64,000 bases of DNA from Clostridia bacterium (GCA_017620205.1 JAFZQX010000021.1:1-64000); one strand, 5' to 3'. Shown: positions 17,901 through 26,022, counted from the stretch's first letter. Program-made: numbers and translations. The notes: generated from the sequence alone by a model not told the origin.

Positions 17901-18320
17901 TTCCCAACTGCCCGTTGCCGCTTCGCCGGGAGCTACTCCGGGGAACGTTTTGCCGTAGCCGTATGAAGGAACGCTTTGATTATTGCTGGTGCTGCCTTCG
18001 CCTGCCGAAACAACCTGCAGGCATTGGCTGCCGTCTTTTTCTGCTATTTTAGCAAGCTTATAGTTAAAAGTTGAATACGGAGCAACCGCTTCTACGGTGG
18101 TGTGGAGCGAATCGTGATCCGCCATATACCAGCCGTAGTCTTTTAAGGTAAGAAGAGTGTTTTGGTAATTAACGTTACCGCCGAAGCCTTCAAAATCCTC
18201 GCTGTACTCCGTGTCGGTGTTTACCGTTTCGGCAAAGACCGCAGGCACAGATATAACGGCTATGGTTGCAATAATCATAGCGGCTATAATAGTGAGGCTC
18301 AATATTTTGCGTAGTTTCAT
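14967..18320 (-). CDS. large secreted metallophosphoesterase with Ig-like and concanavalin-like domains
   Basis: 1117 residues. An N-terminal signal peptide is followed by two stretches that look like concanavalin/LamG-type beta sandwiches (about 40-265 and 285-510), with repeated phrases such as YFDNLSIKK and VLMDDIKLEYY. Next comes a SbsA/Big_5-type Ig domain ending in VTLTFKTV and another Ig-like unit. The C-terminal catalytic domain runs from about residue 765. Calcineurin-type metal motifs are visible: LQITDPQI (DxQ where DxH is usual), MTGDLVYGGYD, FGNHDNE and LVGHEH. The product is probably exported to the cell surface or medium to strip phosphate from esters. It has its own promoter in the 111-bp repeat at 18353. 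Confidence 0.85.
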   Translation of the reverse strand: MKLRKILSLTIIAAMIIATIAVISVPAVFAETVNTDTEYSEDFEGFGGNVNYQNTLLTLKDYGWYMADHDSLHTTVEAVAPYSTFNYKLAKIAEKDGSQCLQVVSAGEGSTSNNQSVPSYGYGKTFPGVAPGEAATGSWEISFDFKPALINNKTQFSFTLNTGDGSASSTTVAQHNIISGFNQRFYLGYRDHTKLLNNNVKQGSLKAADIGGLIWYTVKTYLNCEARYYSVELYNRATGELIARRSPISFDSGESIGFFKVSALGYNQESYLYFDNLSIKKTSRDTTIYNETFDNFTDASYVAEEGITTLDVSEDLKGTSYFKGYTPWRYHSDIGNSYAFEEDSELSSRVVRLGDKPDTTDVTEASGLVYMQCNEPLVTATTQPLRGIFKTSFKIKPETVVDPVSVNITPAIGIDIKDDNCAFFKIINDEGTPKLVKGSDYIDLDSTKWYDVQMSFDVLERTVTTVIKDLDGTTVAGGMLTGNSTPYAVRGLMFKADGGSSVLMDDIKLEYYTAAPSIDTDKIELTDRFGEKVTDLENVTTALKTIEIPMGCVIDGDTANTQAILLKDSSENTVPYTASISGLSYIMELDSALGLNEEYTLLIPGTVANASGVALGEDVTLTFKTVNDIVAISAISVDEEPVGSISDISVGSTMNLTLSYANGMDEAIDAIAFLAFYNGNMIVDAEATDFTIPASSAGTDEQSTAFNIPSDLDIGTVDKMSVFLWSKSSELNPLAHCLIINRKSGEAGKFKKYVDYEVNIESGRDAKILQITDPQIIDATQVREDVAFSQQKRDFWQPSMMNVRLFNDLRKVITEVNPDLILMTGDLVYGGYDDAGTSFTRLADFMDSFGIPWAPVFGNHDNESQKGADWQCDYLEGCDNCLFKQRTLTGNGNYSIGIVQDGELKRVIFMLDSNGCSVMSDETFANGHSKKTAGFGDDQIEWYTNAAEKINGDFDGMKYTFAFHIQPAAFEDALYNTYGFVNGGDVDENKNLVSPLNIDEREDKQPTDFGYIGRPLKGAWDTDRSVFNGMKALGADSILVGHEHCNSASVVDDGVRFQYGQKIGEYDRINFRTEEGKIVGYIAIETSIGTPILGGTVMELSQSTGEISNAYIHYCSK

Positions 18321-18352
18321 TTCAAATCCTCCTTTTAAATTATCAAAAAAAC

Positions 18353-18463
18353 ATTTAGTGATAATATATAATATTTCCTATGATACTATTATATCATTTG
18401 TCTATTATAATTACAAGATTATATTTTTGTCTGTTTGGTAGACAAATTTGAACTGTATAACAA
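18353..18463 (-). repeat. 111-bp promoter module, copy 1 (upstream of the metallophosphoesterase)
   Basis: Matches 22949-23059 without gaps at 100 of 111 positions. On the minus strand it holds TTGTAA (18411-18416), 17 bp, TATAAT (18388-18393). Upstream of that is the perfect dyad TTTGTCT-N7-AGACAAA at 18426-18446, and a third TTTGTCT half-site lies inside the promoter spacer (18397-18403). The dyad sits about 55 bp before the likely transcription start, an activator-like place. Confidence 0.85.
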
Positions 18464-18493
18464 TAAAAACATGGGGTCAACCATGTTTTTATT
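18462..18493. terminator. stem-loop next to promoter copy 1
   Basis: Perfect 13-bp stem (18462-18474 with 18481-18493), 6-nt loop, A/T-rich outer part with a T-run on the right. It lies directly upstream of the repeated promoter module and may insulate it from read-through. Confidence 0.6.
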
Positions 18494-18536
18494 TGAAATA
18501 TAGTATTAAAGATGGGTTTTGATGTTATAAAAACAG

Positions 18537-18572
18537 GGGATACGGTTTGAGCTGATTCCCAAACCGTATCCC
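18537..18572 (-). terminator. intrinsic terminator of the alkaline phosphatase operon
   Basis: Perfect 13-bp stem (18537-18549 with 18560-18572), 10-nt loop, followed on the minus strand by CTGTTTTT. It lies 25 bp after the stop codon of the phosphatase gene at 18597. Confidence 0.85.
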
Positions 18573-18596
18573 TTTATATCACTGAATTGATAGTTG

Positions 18597-21500
18597 TTAT
18601 GAATCAATTGTTTCGGCAGAACACATCGGATACAGATTTCCCTGCCACCACATTATTTTTATATATGAGCCTTCCGCGCTGTTGTCAAAATCTACATCAA
18701 CTGTCTCCGATGCCGGATACAGCTTAACATCAATAAGTGCTCCGTCAGCATCATACAATGCCGCAAATACGGTTCCTATGCTTGTATTGCCCGAAAGGGA
18801 AACTGCAAGTAAATCGCGGTCAACTGTCATTTTGTTGTCAATGCAAAAGCTTAAAATCCCGTCTGCATAATGCCATGCAGACAAACTGCTTTCCGGTAAT
18901 CCCGTGGCTTTAGCCATGGTAGAAATTCCAATATTGAGTCCCTCTTTAACCTCATCTTTAAGCTGCGCGTTTGTTACACTGCTGTTGTGCGAGCTTTGAA
19001 CATATTCTTCTCCTATATAGTAGTTATTACGGTCTACCGAGTTCTCGGTCCTGACTGCTATATCGGATGCTTTACCGGAGGTTGCCGTTAGCGTTCCGAA
19101 GAAGAAGCATGAGGCAATTGAGCCATAGTTGGTTGAAGCAATACCGCCGGGATTTGCTCCTTCAACACGGGCGTTTGACCAGCAGTTGACAATCCTTCCG
19201 CCTTCGCTTACCGATTTGCATACAGACCCTGCTTCGGCTATATTCTTAACGCTTCCGGTTACGCCTAAATTTATTATTGTGCCTGCCAAGGGCGGGAACA
19301 AGCATTCGTCCGTGGCCGACGCTATGTTAACGTTTATTGAATGTCCCGCGCCGTCATAGAAGCCTGCAAATGACTTATCACTGCCGATGCCCGTATAGCC
19401 TTCAAGTGAAGTCAAATCTATATTTTTCGTCTGTCTGAAATAAATGCCCTGATAGTCATTGCCATCTATTATAGCGTCCGACAGCGCTTTAAAGTCTTCC
19501 GCTGTTTCGATTAAATAGGGGCGGGCACGTGTGCCGTCGGGCTCCGAAAGGGTATTTTCGCCGACGGTTATGGTTGCAACAGCCGCCATGCTGCCGTCCT
19601 GCTTAGACTTTGCCATAACGCCAAATGAAGATGCGGTTTCGTTTTCATCGATTACAAGGAAGCCGTCGGATGCAATAGTTGTACCCTCCGCAACTTCACC
19701 CTCGATCGACCACGTGACCTCCAGCGACGGATTATACTGACCCACGACCGTTGCCGTAAGCAAAACACCGTCACCCTTATCAACAACCGCACTTTGCGGA
19801 GATACTGTTACGCTGTCTATAACCGGGACCGGAATATACAGCTCCGGATAGCCGTTTTCATTTGTCCAATAAGACATCATGGTAGAATTGTAACCGAGCT
19901 TCTTTGCGGCTCCCTTACGGTTAGAATTTAATTTATCCGCAAGAATTGTTTTTGCCTGAGCCTCGGTTAACGCCGTGCCATAAACCAGTCCTGTATTGCC
20001 GACGCCGTCTAAATAATAACACTCTAAAAATTCGTATTCGTCGTTGCCGCTTTTGGGCATTCCTATCGGAACAGTTATATGTTTACTGCTTTGCAGAGTT
20101 CCGCAGAAAGAGCAGTTTCCGACGAGCCCTAAGTTATATGACGTAATACCGCCGACCAACGCCCCTCTGACAGTCGCGTTTGAGTAACAGTTTACTATTT
20201 TTCCGCCGCTGCCTACATAATAAGCGAGACCTGTTGCATAACCGCCGCTTTTGGTAGTTGTAATTGTGCCGAGCGTGCCTGCGTTCATAAGAGTTCCGGT
20301 TATCTTCGGGAAAACGGAAACATTCTGATCCGATGATATATTAACTATTATTTTCTTTCCGTATCCGTCATATACGCCTGCAAAAACAGCTGTATCGTTA
20401 ACGCCTTTATAATCTGAAAAGAGAGTTAAATCAATATCCTTTGTCTGGCGTATATATTTGCCGCTGTATTTATTACCCGAAAGCATGTTGCCCGTAAATT
20501 CCATAAAATCATAAGCGTCGTCAAGAATGAACGGGTCGGAAGCTGTGCCTTTTCCGGTTATTCCGTCGCCCATATCAACTTCCGTAACATAATTCCAGTC
20601 GTCTTCGTCTACCATTTCGGCGGGAACATAGAAATCGTTATTTATGCGCATTGCCGTCCTGCCGTTTGTGGGGATTTTTACGCCGTCTTTATAGTATTCG
20701 TCCTGATTTGCAAACACATATTTATCACCGTTGTTAAAGGTGAATTTCCTTGTCATGGAGTTGTACTGTCCAATATTTGTAACTTTTACAAAAAGCTCTT
20801 CCGTTAAAGCGTCAAGGTCAGCGCCCATTAAAGCGGCACACCAAGGCGCAATCTCCGTATTATCGATTACGTAATTATCACGCGTGCTCTGAGTATCGCC
20901 CAAATCGGGATTTAAGCCTTCAATTAAAGACACGCCCTCGGGAACATAAGCCCATACGCCGACATTGCTGCTTGTGTGGCTGTATGACGCCCAGGAAAGG
21001 CTTGTGGGATTTATGCCTTCCATTACCTCTGCAACTGCGGTTTCGGGGTTTTCAGGTATAACAAGTCCGCCCGTGTCATGGTCGGGAGCACAGATTATAA
21101 CTGTGTCGTTTCGGTCTTTTGCAAAATCAAGAGCAACTTTAAACGCAGCATCAAAAGCGAGATATTCGCTAGTTGTTGTACGGGCGTCGTTGCTGTGTCC
21201 GCCCGTGTCAACCTTGCCGCCCTCAACCATAAGGAAGAAACCGTCGGGATCTCCCGAAAGAGCCGTGATAGCCCCCGATGTCATTTCTGCCAAAGTCGGC
21301 TGTGTTTCTTCCAGATATACGTCATACGGATAAGATTTGTCCGCAACGTTTCCCCAGATTTTGTCGCCGGGCTGAACGTTTAATAAATCATCTTTTGTTT
21401 CAACAACGGTATATCCGTTGTCTATGGCATTTTGTATGGATGCATATTGAGATACCATACCGTAGCCCACACCTAGAACAACCTCAAGACCTCTGTTTTC

Positions 21501-22028
21501 AACCTGTTGATAGATGTCATACTCATCACTTCTGCTTGGCGCGTGTGCCGTGAATGTCGCAGGTGTTGCGTGAGACCAATGATATGTAGAAATAATGCCC
21601 GTTGCCATGCCTTTGGATTCTGCCGCCTCAACGAGATTTGCTTTCGGAACAGAGTTTTTGTCGATACCGACATAACCGTTAACGGATTTATAACCTGTTG
21701 CCATAGCGGTTCCCGCAGCCGCAGAGTCGGTTATGGCGCTCGATGCGGATTTTGTTGTCATACTTCCGGCAAGCTGTGCGCGCATGCTCATCGGCTCTGT
21801 GTCGGTGGGGGTTTTATACGGGTATTTTTCCGCGTTAAACCCGCCCGCGACCTTTACCAAATTGGCAAAATCGTAAAGAGGATAACCGCCGCCGTCGGGA
21901 ATAAGATAAATAATATTTTTTATTTGATCTGCGCCGCTGACCTCCCCGGCGCTCACCGAAACAAAGGTACACGGAATCAGAATCACAATAAGAGAAATCG
22001 ATAACATCAGTGCTAAAAGTTTTTTCAT
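18597..22028 (-). CDS. large secreted alkaline phosphatase with BIG2 and GLUG-like domains
   Basis: 1143 residues. The signal peptide (1-27) ends near VSVSAG. The PhoA-type catalytic domain follows: metal-binding IPDGGG (about 44-49), nucleophile Ser102 within ITDSAAAGTAMATG, VEGGKVDTGGHSNDA, and CAPDHDTGG carrying metal ligands. After about residue 430 come two homologous blocks, each opening with a G-x(A/G)-x-x-P-(F/Y) strand and containing ConcA/GLUG-like phrases (IRQTKDIDLT, FRQTKNIDLT, FAGVYDGYG, FAGFYDGAG). They are separated by a BIG2-type Ig domain (about 740-835). Ordinary PhoA enzymes are about 450 residues, so two thirds of this protein is likely carbohydrate or surface binding. 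It is probably cotranscribed with the barrel gene 37 bp upstream. Confidence 0.9.
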   Translation of the reverse strand: MKKLLALMLSISLIVILIPCTFVSVSAGEVSGADQIKNIIYLIPDGGGYPLYDFANLVKVAGGFNAEKYPYKTPTDTEPMSMRAQLAGSMTTKSASSAITDSAAAGTAMATGYKSVNGYVGIDKNSVPKANLVEAAESKGMATGIISTYHWSHATPATFTAHAPSRSDEYDIYQQVENRGLEVVLGVGYGMVSQYASIQNAIDNGYTVVETKDDLLNVQPGDKIWGNVADKSYPYDVYLEETQPTLAEMTSGAITALSGDPDGFFLMVEGGKVDTGGHSNDARTTTSEYLAFDAAFKVALDFAKDRNDTVIICAPDHDTGGLVIPENPETAVAEVMEGINPTSLSWASYSHTSSNVGVWAYVPEGVSLIEGLNPDLGDTQSTRDNYVIDNTEIAPWCAALMGADLDALTEELFVKVTNIGQYNSMTRKFTFNNGDKYVFANQDEYYKDGVKIPTNGRTAMRINNDFYVPAEMVDEDDWNYVTEVDMGDGITGKGTASDPFILDDAYDFMEFTGNMLSGNKYSGKYIRQTKDIDLTLFSDYKGVNDTAVFAGVYDGYGKKIIVNISSDQNVSVFPKITGTLMNAGTLGTITTTKSGGYATGLAYYVGSGGKIVNCYSNATVRGALVGGITSYNLGLVGNCSFCGTLQSSKHITVPIGMPKSGNDEYEFLECYYLDGVGNTGLVYGTALTEAQAKTILADKLNSNRKGAAKKLGYNSTMMSYWTNENGYPELYIPVPVIDSVTVSPQSAVVDKGDGVLLTATVVGQYNPSLEVTWSIEGEVAEGTTIASDGFLVIDENETASSFGVMAKSKQDGSMAAVATITVGENTLSEPDGTRARPYLIETAEDFKALSDAIIDGNDYQGIYFRQTKNIDLTSLEGYTGIGSDKSFAGFYDGAGHSINVNIASATDECLFPPLAGTIINLGVTGSVKNIAEAGSVCKSVSEGGRIVNCWSNARVEGANPGGIASTNYGSIASCFFFGTLTATSGKASDIAVRTENSVDRNNYYIGEEYVQSSHNSSVTNAQLKDEVKEGLNIGISTMAKATGLPESSLSAWHYADGILSFCIDNKMTVDRDLLAVSLSGNTSIGTVFAALYDADGALIDVKLYPASETVDVDFDNSAEGSYIKIMWWQGNLYPMCSAETIDS

Positions 22029-22047
22029 TTTTTATCCTCCTGTATTT

Positions 22048-22059
22048 TGAAACGTTTCA
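22048..22059. promoter_or_regulatory. LacI-type operator-like palindrome
   Basis: TGAAACGTTTCA is a perfect 12-bp palindrome with the central CG typical of LacI/CcpA-family operators. It lies between the stop of the barrel gene and the ribosome site of the alkaline phosphatase gene, so a bound repressor could block transcription entering the phosphatase gene. It is shorter than a full catabolite-responsive element, and no LacI-type gene lies in the window. Confidence 0.4.
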
Positions 22060-22065
22060 TTGTAT

Positions 22066-22923
22066 CTAAGTTAAAACAGATGTAATTTCATTTGCTGTTT
22101 CATAAAGCATGATACTGCTTTTTTCAAAAAGCGAATCGGGCAGATTGGGGGCCGGCGCGGTCTCAAGAGAGAATACTCCGTTAAAGCCAATATCTTGAAG
22201 CGCGCGGGCAAAAGCCGTCCAATCTACCGTGCCGGAATAAGGCATCAGGTGCAAATCTTTGCCGCATTTGTTATCATGAACATGCAAAACTTTTAATCTG
22301 TCGCCCAGCCGCCTTACCTCATCACACAAAGATAAATCATCAAACACGTTCGCATGCCCGGTATCAAGACAAATCTTAAGATTTTCATCCCCGATTTCTT
22401 CGACAAATCTGAGAATTGCCGCGGGTTTTGCTAAAGAAAACTTCAACATGGGCACGTTTTCAAGACAAACCGTAACGCCGTATTCCTTTGCGGTTATGAG
22501 CAGTTCCTTCATAAACCGCGTGTTTATATCCCACGTTTCTTTTTCGGCGCCCGTGAGAGTATCATCGGCACCCGCCGGCATCAGAGGATGAACCACCCAG
22601 TTTTTACACCCCAGCAGTGATGCAAAGCGGATTGATTTTTGCATTTTATCCATTCGCTCCGCCCGGCTCTCAAACGTACCGTCGCGTGGCGGGGATCTCC
22701 ACGGACCGTGAGCCTGGTTTATTTCAATGCCGGCTTCATCCGCAAGCGCTTTTTCACGAAGCAAAAGCCCATCCGGTGCGGCAGAAGTATAGATTTCCGT
22801 ATTCGTATTTGCCATATTGAAATCAATGCAGGAGAATCCGTGTTCTTTCAGTTTTAAGTATTTCTTATCACCGTATCGGCAGTAGCCGCCGGCAAAAATA
22901 TTAAGCTCTATTCCTATCTTCAT
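22066..22923 (-). CDS. sugar phosphate isomerase/epimerase-like TIM barrel (AP endonuclease 2 fold)
   Basis: 285 residues from the ATG at 22923 (MKIGIELNIFAGG). An upstream TTG at 22944 is possible, but AAAGG lies about 8 nt before the ATG. Xylose-isomerase-like barrel motifs are present: NQAHGPW, WVVHPLMPAG, CLENVPM with a metal Glu, CLDTGHANVF (Asp and His metal ligands), KVLHVHDNKCGKDLHLMPYSGTVDW in pieces around 230-250, and a closing SLETAP Glu. The metal site therefore looks complete. Substrates in this family range from inosose and hydroxypyruvate to ketose phosphates, so none is assigned. First gene of the operon ending with the alkaline phosphatase. Confidence 0.85.
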   Translation of the reverse strand: MKIGIELNIFAGGYCRYGDKKYLKLKEHGFSCIDFNMANTNTEIYTSAAPDGLLLREKALADEAGIEINQAHGPWRSPPRDGTFESRAERMDKMQKSIRFASLLGCKNWVVHPLMPAGADDTLTGAEKETWDINTRFMKELLITAKEYGVTVCLENVPMLKFSLAKPAAILRFVEEIGDENLKICLDTGHANVFDDLSLCDEVRRLGDRLKVLHVHDNKCGKDLHLMPYSGTVDWTAFARALQDIGFNGVFSLETAPAPNLPDSLFEKSSIMLYETANEITSVLT

Positions 22924-22948
22924 ACTAAAACCTTTAACCGACAAATAT

Positions 22949-23059
22949 ATTTAGTGATAATGTATAATATTTCTTATATTATTATTTTATCATTTGTTTA
23001 TTATAATTACAAGATTACGTTTTTATCTGTTTGGTAGACAAATTTGAACTATATAACAA
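22949..23059 (-). repeat. 111-bp promoter module, copy 2 (upstream of the isomerase-phosphatase operon)
   Basis: Gapless match to 18353-18463 with 11 differences. Minus-strand promoter TTGTAA (23007-23012), 17 bp, TAAAAT. The dyad at 23022-23042 has one changed base (TTTATCT instead of TTTGTCT), and the half-site in the spacer is changed too. The minus-35 and the right dyad arm are unchanged. It lies 26 bp before the ATG at 22923. Confidence 0.85.
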
Positions 23060-23100
23060 AAAACACCCGTACATGGTGATTAAATAATATTATTTCATTG

Positions 23101-23126
23101 AAAAAAACACGCCGGAGCGTGTTTTT
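23101..23126 (-). terminator. intrinsic terminator of the PHP-domain gene
   Basis: 11-bp stem (23101-23111 with 23116-23126), 4-nt loop CGGA, GC core with long A and T flanks. It follows the stop of the minus-strand gene at 23168 by about 40 bp. Confidence 0.8.
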
Positions 23127-23167
23127 TTATCATATGGTTGTTATTCCGATTGCAGTTTATACTGAGA

Positions 23168-23902
23168 TTATTTTATCATTGGAACAGACAGCTTCTCAAG
23201 CTTATGACAGGCATTTATTACTCTGTCTGCATCATAGTCCTCCAAAACGTGTCCGTCAAAACCGACGCTCATCTTTATTCCGCTTTTTTTAACGGCGTCA
23301 ATAAACGCGGTGTTTTCGAAAAAATCTTTTACATATTGGTGCTCCCGGTAGTTATGCTTTGAGTCATAATTTACATTAAGCTCCCAAAAAACATTTTGTT
23401 TCTTCATATTCTCCAAAAACGTATCCGTATCTAACCCTTTTGAAAGAATGTAGGCGGGTAAATCCATATGGGCAAGACCAACCCTTTCACATCCGCACCG
23501 CTTGGCAAAAGCCAAAACGTCGTCAATCACAGATTCGCGGTACTGAAAATTCTCAATAAGACAATAATCAAACATGGATACATCAACGCAGTCGGGAAGC
23601 AATGTAAATCCCTTATCTATTGCGGTTATTTCGATACCGCACCATACTTCTATATAATCTTTGTATTTGTCGGCAAGAGTTTTTATATGTTCAAAATACC
23701 TTTTAAGAGCATTATTATGCGTTATTACTCTATGCTCATCGCTTTCGTATGCAACACCCGGTCGGTTCATTACAACTCCGTAATAATGGTCGGAAATCCC
23801 CATAAGTTCTATCCCGCATGTAATTGCATTTTTAATAACAGCTTCAGGAGAATCCTTGCCGCAATAAGAGTAATAAGTATGCGAATGTAAATCCTGAATC
23901 AT
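23168..23902 (-). CDS. PHP-domain phosphoesterase (histidinol-phosphatase-like)
   Basis: 244 residues from ATG 23902 (MIQDLHSHTYYSYCG), preferred because AAAGGGG lies 9 nt upstream; an in-frame GTG lies at 23944. PHP metal motifs are all visible: DLHSHT (HxH), GISDHYY, CGIEIT with the metal Glu, GLAHMDLP and GFDGHV. The fold hydrolyses phosphate esters with two or three metal ions. Histidinol phosphatases (HisK) share this layout, but no histidine gene is nearby, so another phosphoester is likely. It stands alone with its own terminator, next to two exported phosphatases and an isomerase-like barrel, and completes a phosphate-ester-themed stretch. Confidence 0.85.
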   Translation of the reverse strand: MIQDLHSHTYYSYCGKDSPEAVIKNAITCGIELMGISDHYYGVVMNRPGVAYESDEHRVITHNNALKRYFEHIKTLADKYKDYIEVWCGIEITAIDKGFTLLPDCVDVSMFDYCLIENFQYRESVIDDVLAFAKRCGCERVGLAHMDLPAYILSKGLDTDTFLENMKKQNVFWELNVNYDSKHNYREHQYVKDFFENTAFIDAVKKSGIKMSVGFDGHVLEDYDADRVINACHKLEKLSVPMIK

Positions 23903-24138
23903 TTGCGTCACCCCTTTGGATAAATCAATATTTAAGCATATCACACATCCAACTTTTTATCTTATTGTATCATTTGTTATATTATCTTTCAATCCCCGAT
24001 ACGTAATTTTTTTATAACATATGAAATTGCGCGCGAAAGTGTGCAGTTGCTTGTTTCATAAAAGTGTACTTATATGCCTTGCAGACTCAGGGTCAGGGGG
24101 TGATGTGCTGAAAACACTTTTTTATTTATGTTTAAGTC

Positions 24139-24167
24139 TTGAAATCTTATTGAGCAGCGTGTATAAT
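24139..24167 (+). promoter_or_regulatory. promoter of the GGDEF gene
   Basis: TTGAAA (24139-24144), 17 bp, TATAAT (24162-24167), 38 bp before the GTG start at 24206. The rest of the 303-bp gap from 23903 holds no gene I can support; a purine-rich stretch around 24088-24102 and a short GTG/CAC hairpin near 24105 have no clear role. No conserved c-di-GMP riboswitch core is seen. Confidence 0.75.
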
Positions 24168-24205
24168 TATACTATAATTATTTCATTTGCAGAGGGGGAA
24201 TATCA

Positions 24206-25822
24206 GTGCATTCAATACGTACAAAAATCGGTGTGCTCATTGCAACAACCATAATCCTTGTAACCGCAATAATAACACTTCTTGCCGTATATGAGATTAA
24301 GGGTGTTGTTGATTATTCTTCCAAAGAAATTCTTATGCTGTCGTGTGAGAACGGTCAGAAGAATCTTGACACATATTATAAAAGCGTTTCGCAGTCGGTT
24401 GAAATGATTGCAAGCTATGCCGAAACAGATCTTTTAGGTTTGAGTCCTGACGGCTTTGAAGGTCATGTTGCCCGTGTTGACAGCGTTTTTATGAAAATGG
24501 CTGACAATACAGACGGCGTAATGACATATTATTACCGTATTGATCCCGAGTTTTCCGATACGGTTAAAGGCTTTTGGTATGTGAATTTGGACGGTAAAGG
24601 CTTTAAGGAGCATGAGGTTACGGATATTACGCTTTATGATACAAACGATCAGTCAAAGCTTGTTTGGTTTACCGTTCCTAAAGCAACGGGAAGTCCCGTA
24701 TGGCTTCCGCCGTATTCTACCGACAATCTTGACCATTATGTTATATCATATAATGTGCCCATACATAAAGACGGACGTTTTGTGGGCGTTATCGGTATTG
24801 AAATTGACTATAAAACGATAGTTGATACGATAAGCGACATAAAGGTTTACAAAAACGGATATGCGTATATTAGTGATGAAGACGGGAATATCATCTGTCA
24901 TCCGCTTATAAATCTTTCAAAGCTTATAGGCAAAACAGACGAAAAAGTTCCGTATGATATGAAAAACGCCAACAATTATATAAACTATAATTATAAAGGT
25001 GTTGAAAAACAGGCGGTATGGCTGCCGCTTTCAAGCGGAATGCGTATAAATGTTGCTGTGCCTACGTCGGAAATAAACGCAAACTGGCGTGATTTGATTA
25101 TCAGAGGAATAATTGTTTCGCTCCTGCTGCTTGTTGCTTCGATTTTGCTCACAATGCGTTTGGCACAGCATATTACAAAGCCGCTTAAGAAGCTTACGGA
25201 GGCTGCCGAAAAGGTAAACAAAGGCGACTACGATATAGAACTGAATTATGAAGGAAACGATGAGGTAGGCATTCTTTCAAAAACGTTTACAACCCTTATT
25301 AATCATATAAAAAACTATGTAGGTGAGCTCAGCAACATGGCATATAAGGACGCGCTTACATCTGCGTATAACAACGGCGCTTTTGAAAAACGAACTGCGG
25401 AGATTGATGATAAGATAAACAGCGGAGACGGCGACACAGATTTTGCGGTATGTATGTTTGACTGCAACGACTTAAAATCCGTAAACGATCAGTTCGGGCA
25501 TAAAAAAGGCGATTTATATATCAAAAACACGTTTGAGATAATTTCGGATGTGTTTAAGAACAGCTCTGTTTTCAGAGTGGGCGGAGACGAGTTTGCCGTT
25601 ATACTAACGGGTGATAATTACGAGAACAGAGAAGCGCTTACGCAACTTTTTAAGGCAAAGCTTGAAGAAAGCAAAAGCTCAAACATCAGCCGCTGGGAAC
25701 AGATCAGCGTAGCAATCGGTATGGCGGAATATAATCCCAAAACCGATTCATGCGTTGACGATGTAATCCGCCGCGCGGATAAGAATATGTACTTTGACAA
25801 GCGTGAAAATAAAAGACGTTAA
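24206..25822 (+). CDS. diguanylate cyclase with extracellular double-Cache sensor and HAMP domain
   Basis: 538 residues starting at GTG with AGAGGGGG 7 nt upstream. TM1 is at about 8-29. A periplasm-facing dCache sensor covers about 35-285 and contains GVIGIEIDYKTIVD and the following Cache strand AYISDEDGNIICHP. TM2 is at about 297-317. A HAMP linker follows (ITKPLKKLTEAAEKVNKGDYD), then a GGDEF domain with the active loop VFRVGGDEFAVIL intact. The domain should make c-di-GMP from two GTP. The allosteric inhibitory RxxD site is absent: the equivalent residues before GGDEF read FKNS. The opening DALTSAYNNGAFEKR departs from the usual LTGLxNR. Single-gene transcript with its own promoter and terminator. 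Confidence 0.92.
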   Translation: MHSIRTKIGVLIATTIILVTAIITLLAVYEIKGVVDYSSKEILMLSCENGQKNLDTYYKSVSQSVEMIASYAETDLLGLSPDGFEGHVARVDSVFMKMADNTDGVMTYYYRIDPEFSDTVKGFWYVNLDGKGFKEHEVTDITLYDTNDQSKLVWFTVPKATGSPVWLPPYSTDNLDHYVISYNVPIHKDGRFVGVIGIEIDYKTIVDTISDIKVYKNGYAYISDEDGNIICHPLINLSKLIGKTDEKVPYDMKNANNYINYNYKGVEKQAVWLPLSSGMRINVAVPTSEINANWRDLIIRGIIVSLLLLVASILLTMRLAQHITKPLKKLTEAAEKVNKGDYDIELNYEGNDEVGILSKTFTTLINHIKNYVGELSNMAYKDALTSAYNNGAFEKRTAEIDDKINSGDGDTDFAVCMFDCNDLKSVNDQFGHKKGDLYIKNTFEIISDVFKNSSVFRVGGDEFAVILTGDNYENREALTQLFKAKLEESKSSNISRWEQISVAIGMAEYNPKTDSCVDDVIRRADKNMYFDKRENKRR

Positions 25823-25827
25823 ATCTT

Positions 25828-25875
25828 AAAGAGAATGTCTGAACGGTCTAAACACCGCAAACGGACATTCTCTTT
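25828..25875 (+). terminator. intrinsic terminator after the GGDEF gene
   Basis: 12-bp stem (25828-25839 with 25864-25875), apical part containing a second CGGT/ACCG stem, then a T-rich tract. It begins 6 bp after the stop codon. Confidence 0.8.
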
Positions 25876-25992
25876 TTGTTTAGACACGTTTTTGGTGTGA
25901 AAAACGCTCCGCGCTATAGGAATGTTCAAAAAAGAAAGTGTGTCTCCCTTTGTTTTAAACAAAACACAGAGCCCGCCGTGATTTGAAAAACA

Positions 25993-26022
25993 TTGACAAA
26001 AACGGGAATTCTGTGGTATAAT
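25993..26022 (+). promoter_or_regulatory. promoter of the coiled-coil zinc-ribbon gene
   Basis: TTGACA (25993-25998), 18-bp spacer, TATAAT (26017-26022), 58 bp before the ATG at 26081, which has TAGGAGGG at its ribosome site. Confidence 0.8.

Noticed and set aside
24021-24205. Possible c-di-GMP riboswitch before the GGDEF gene
   Set aside because: None of the conserved core segments of class I or II c-di-GMP aptamers could be found.
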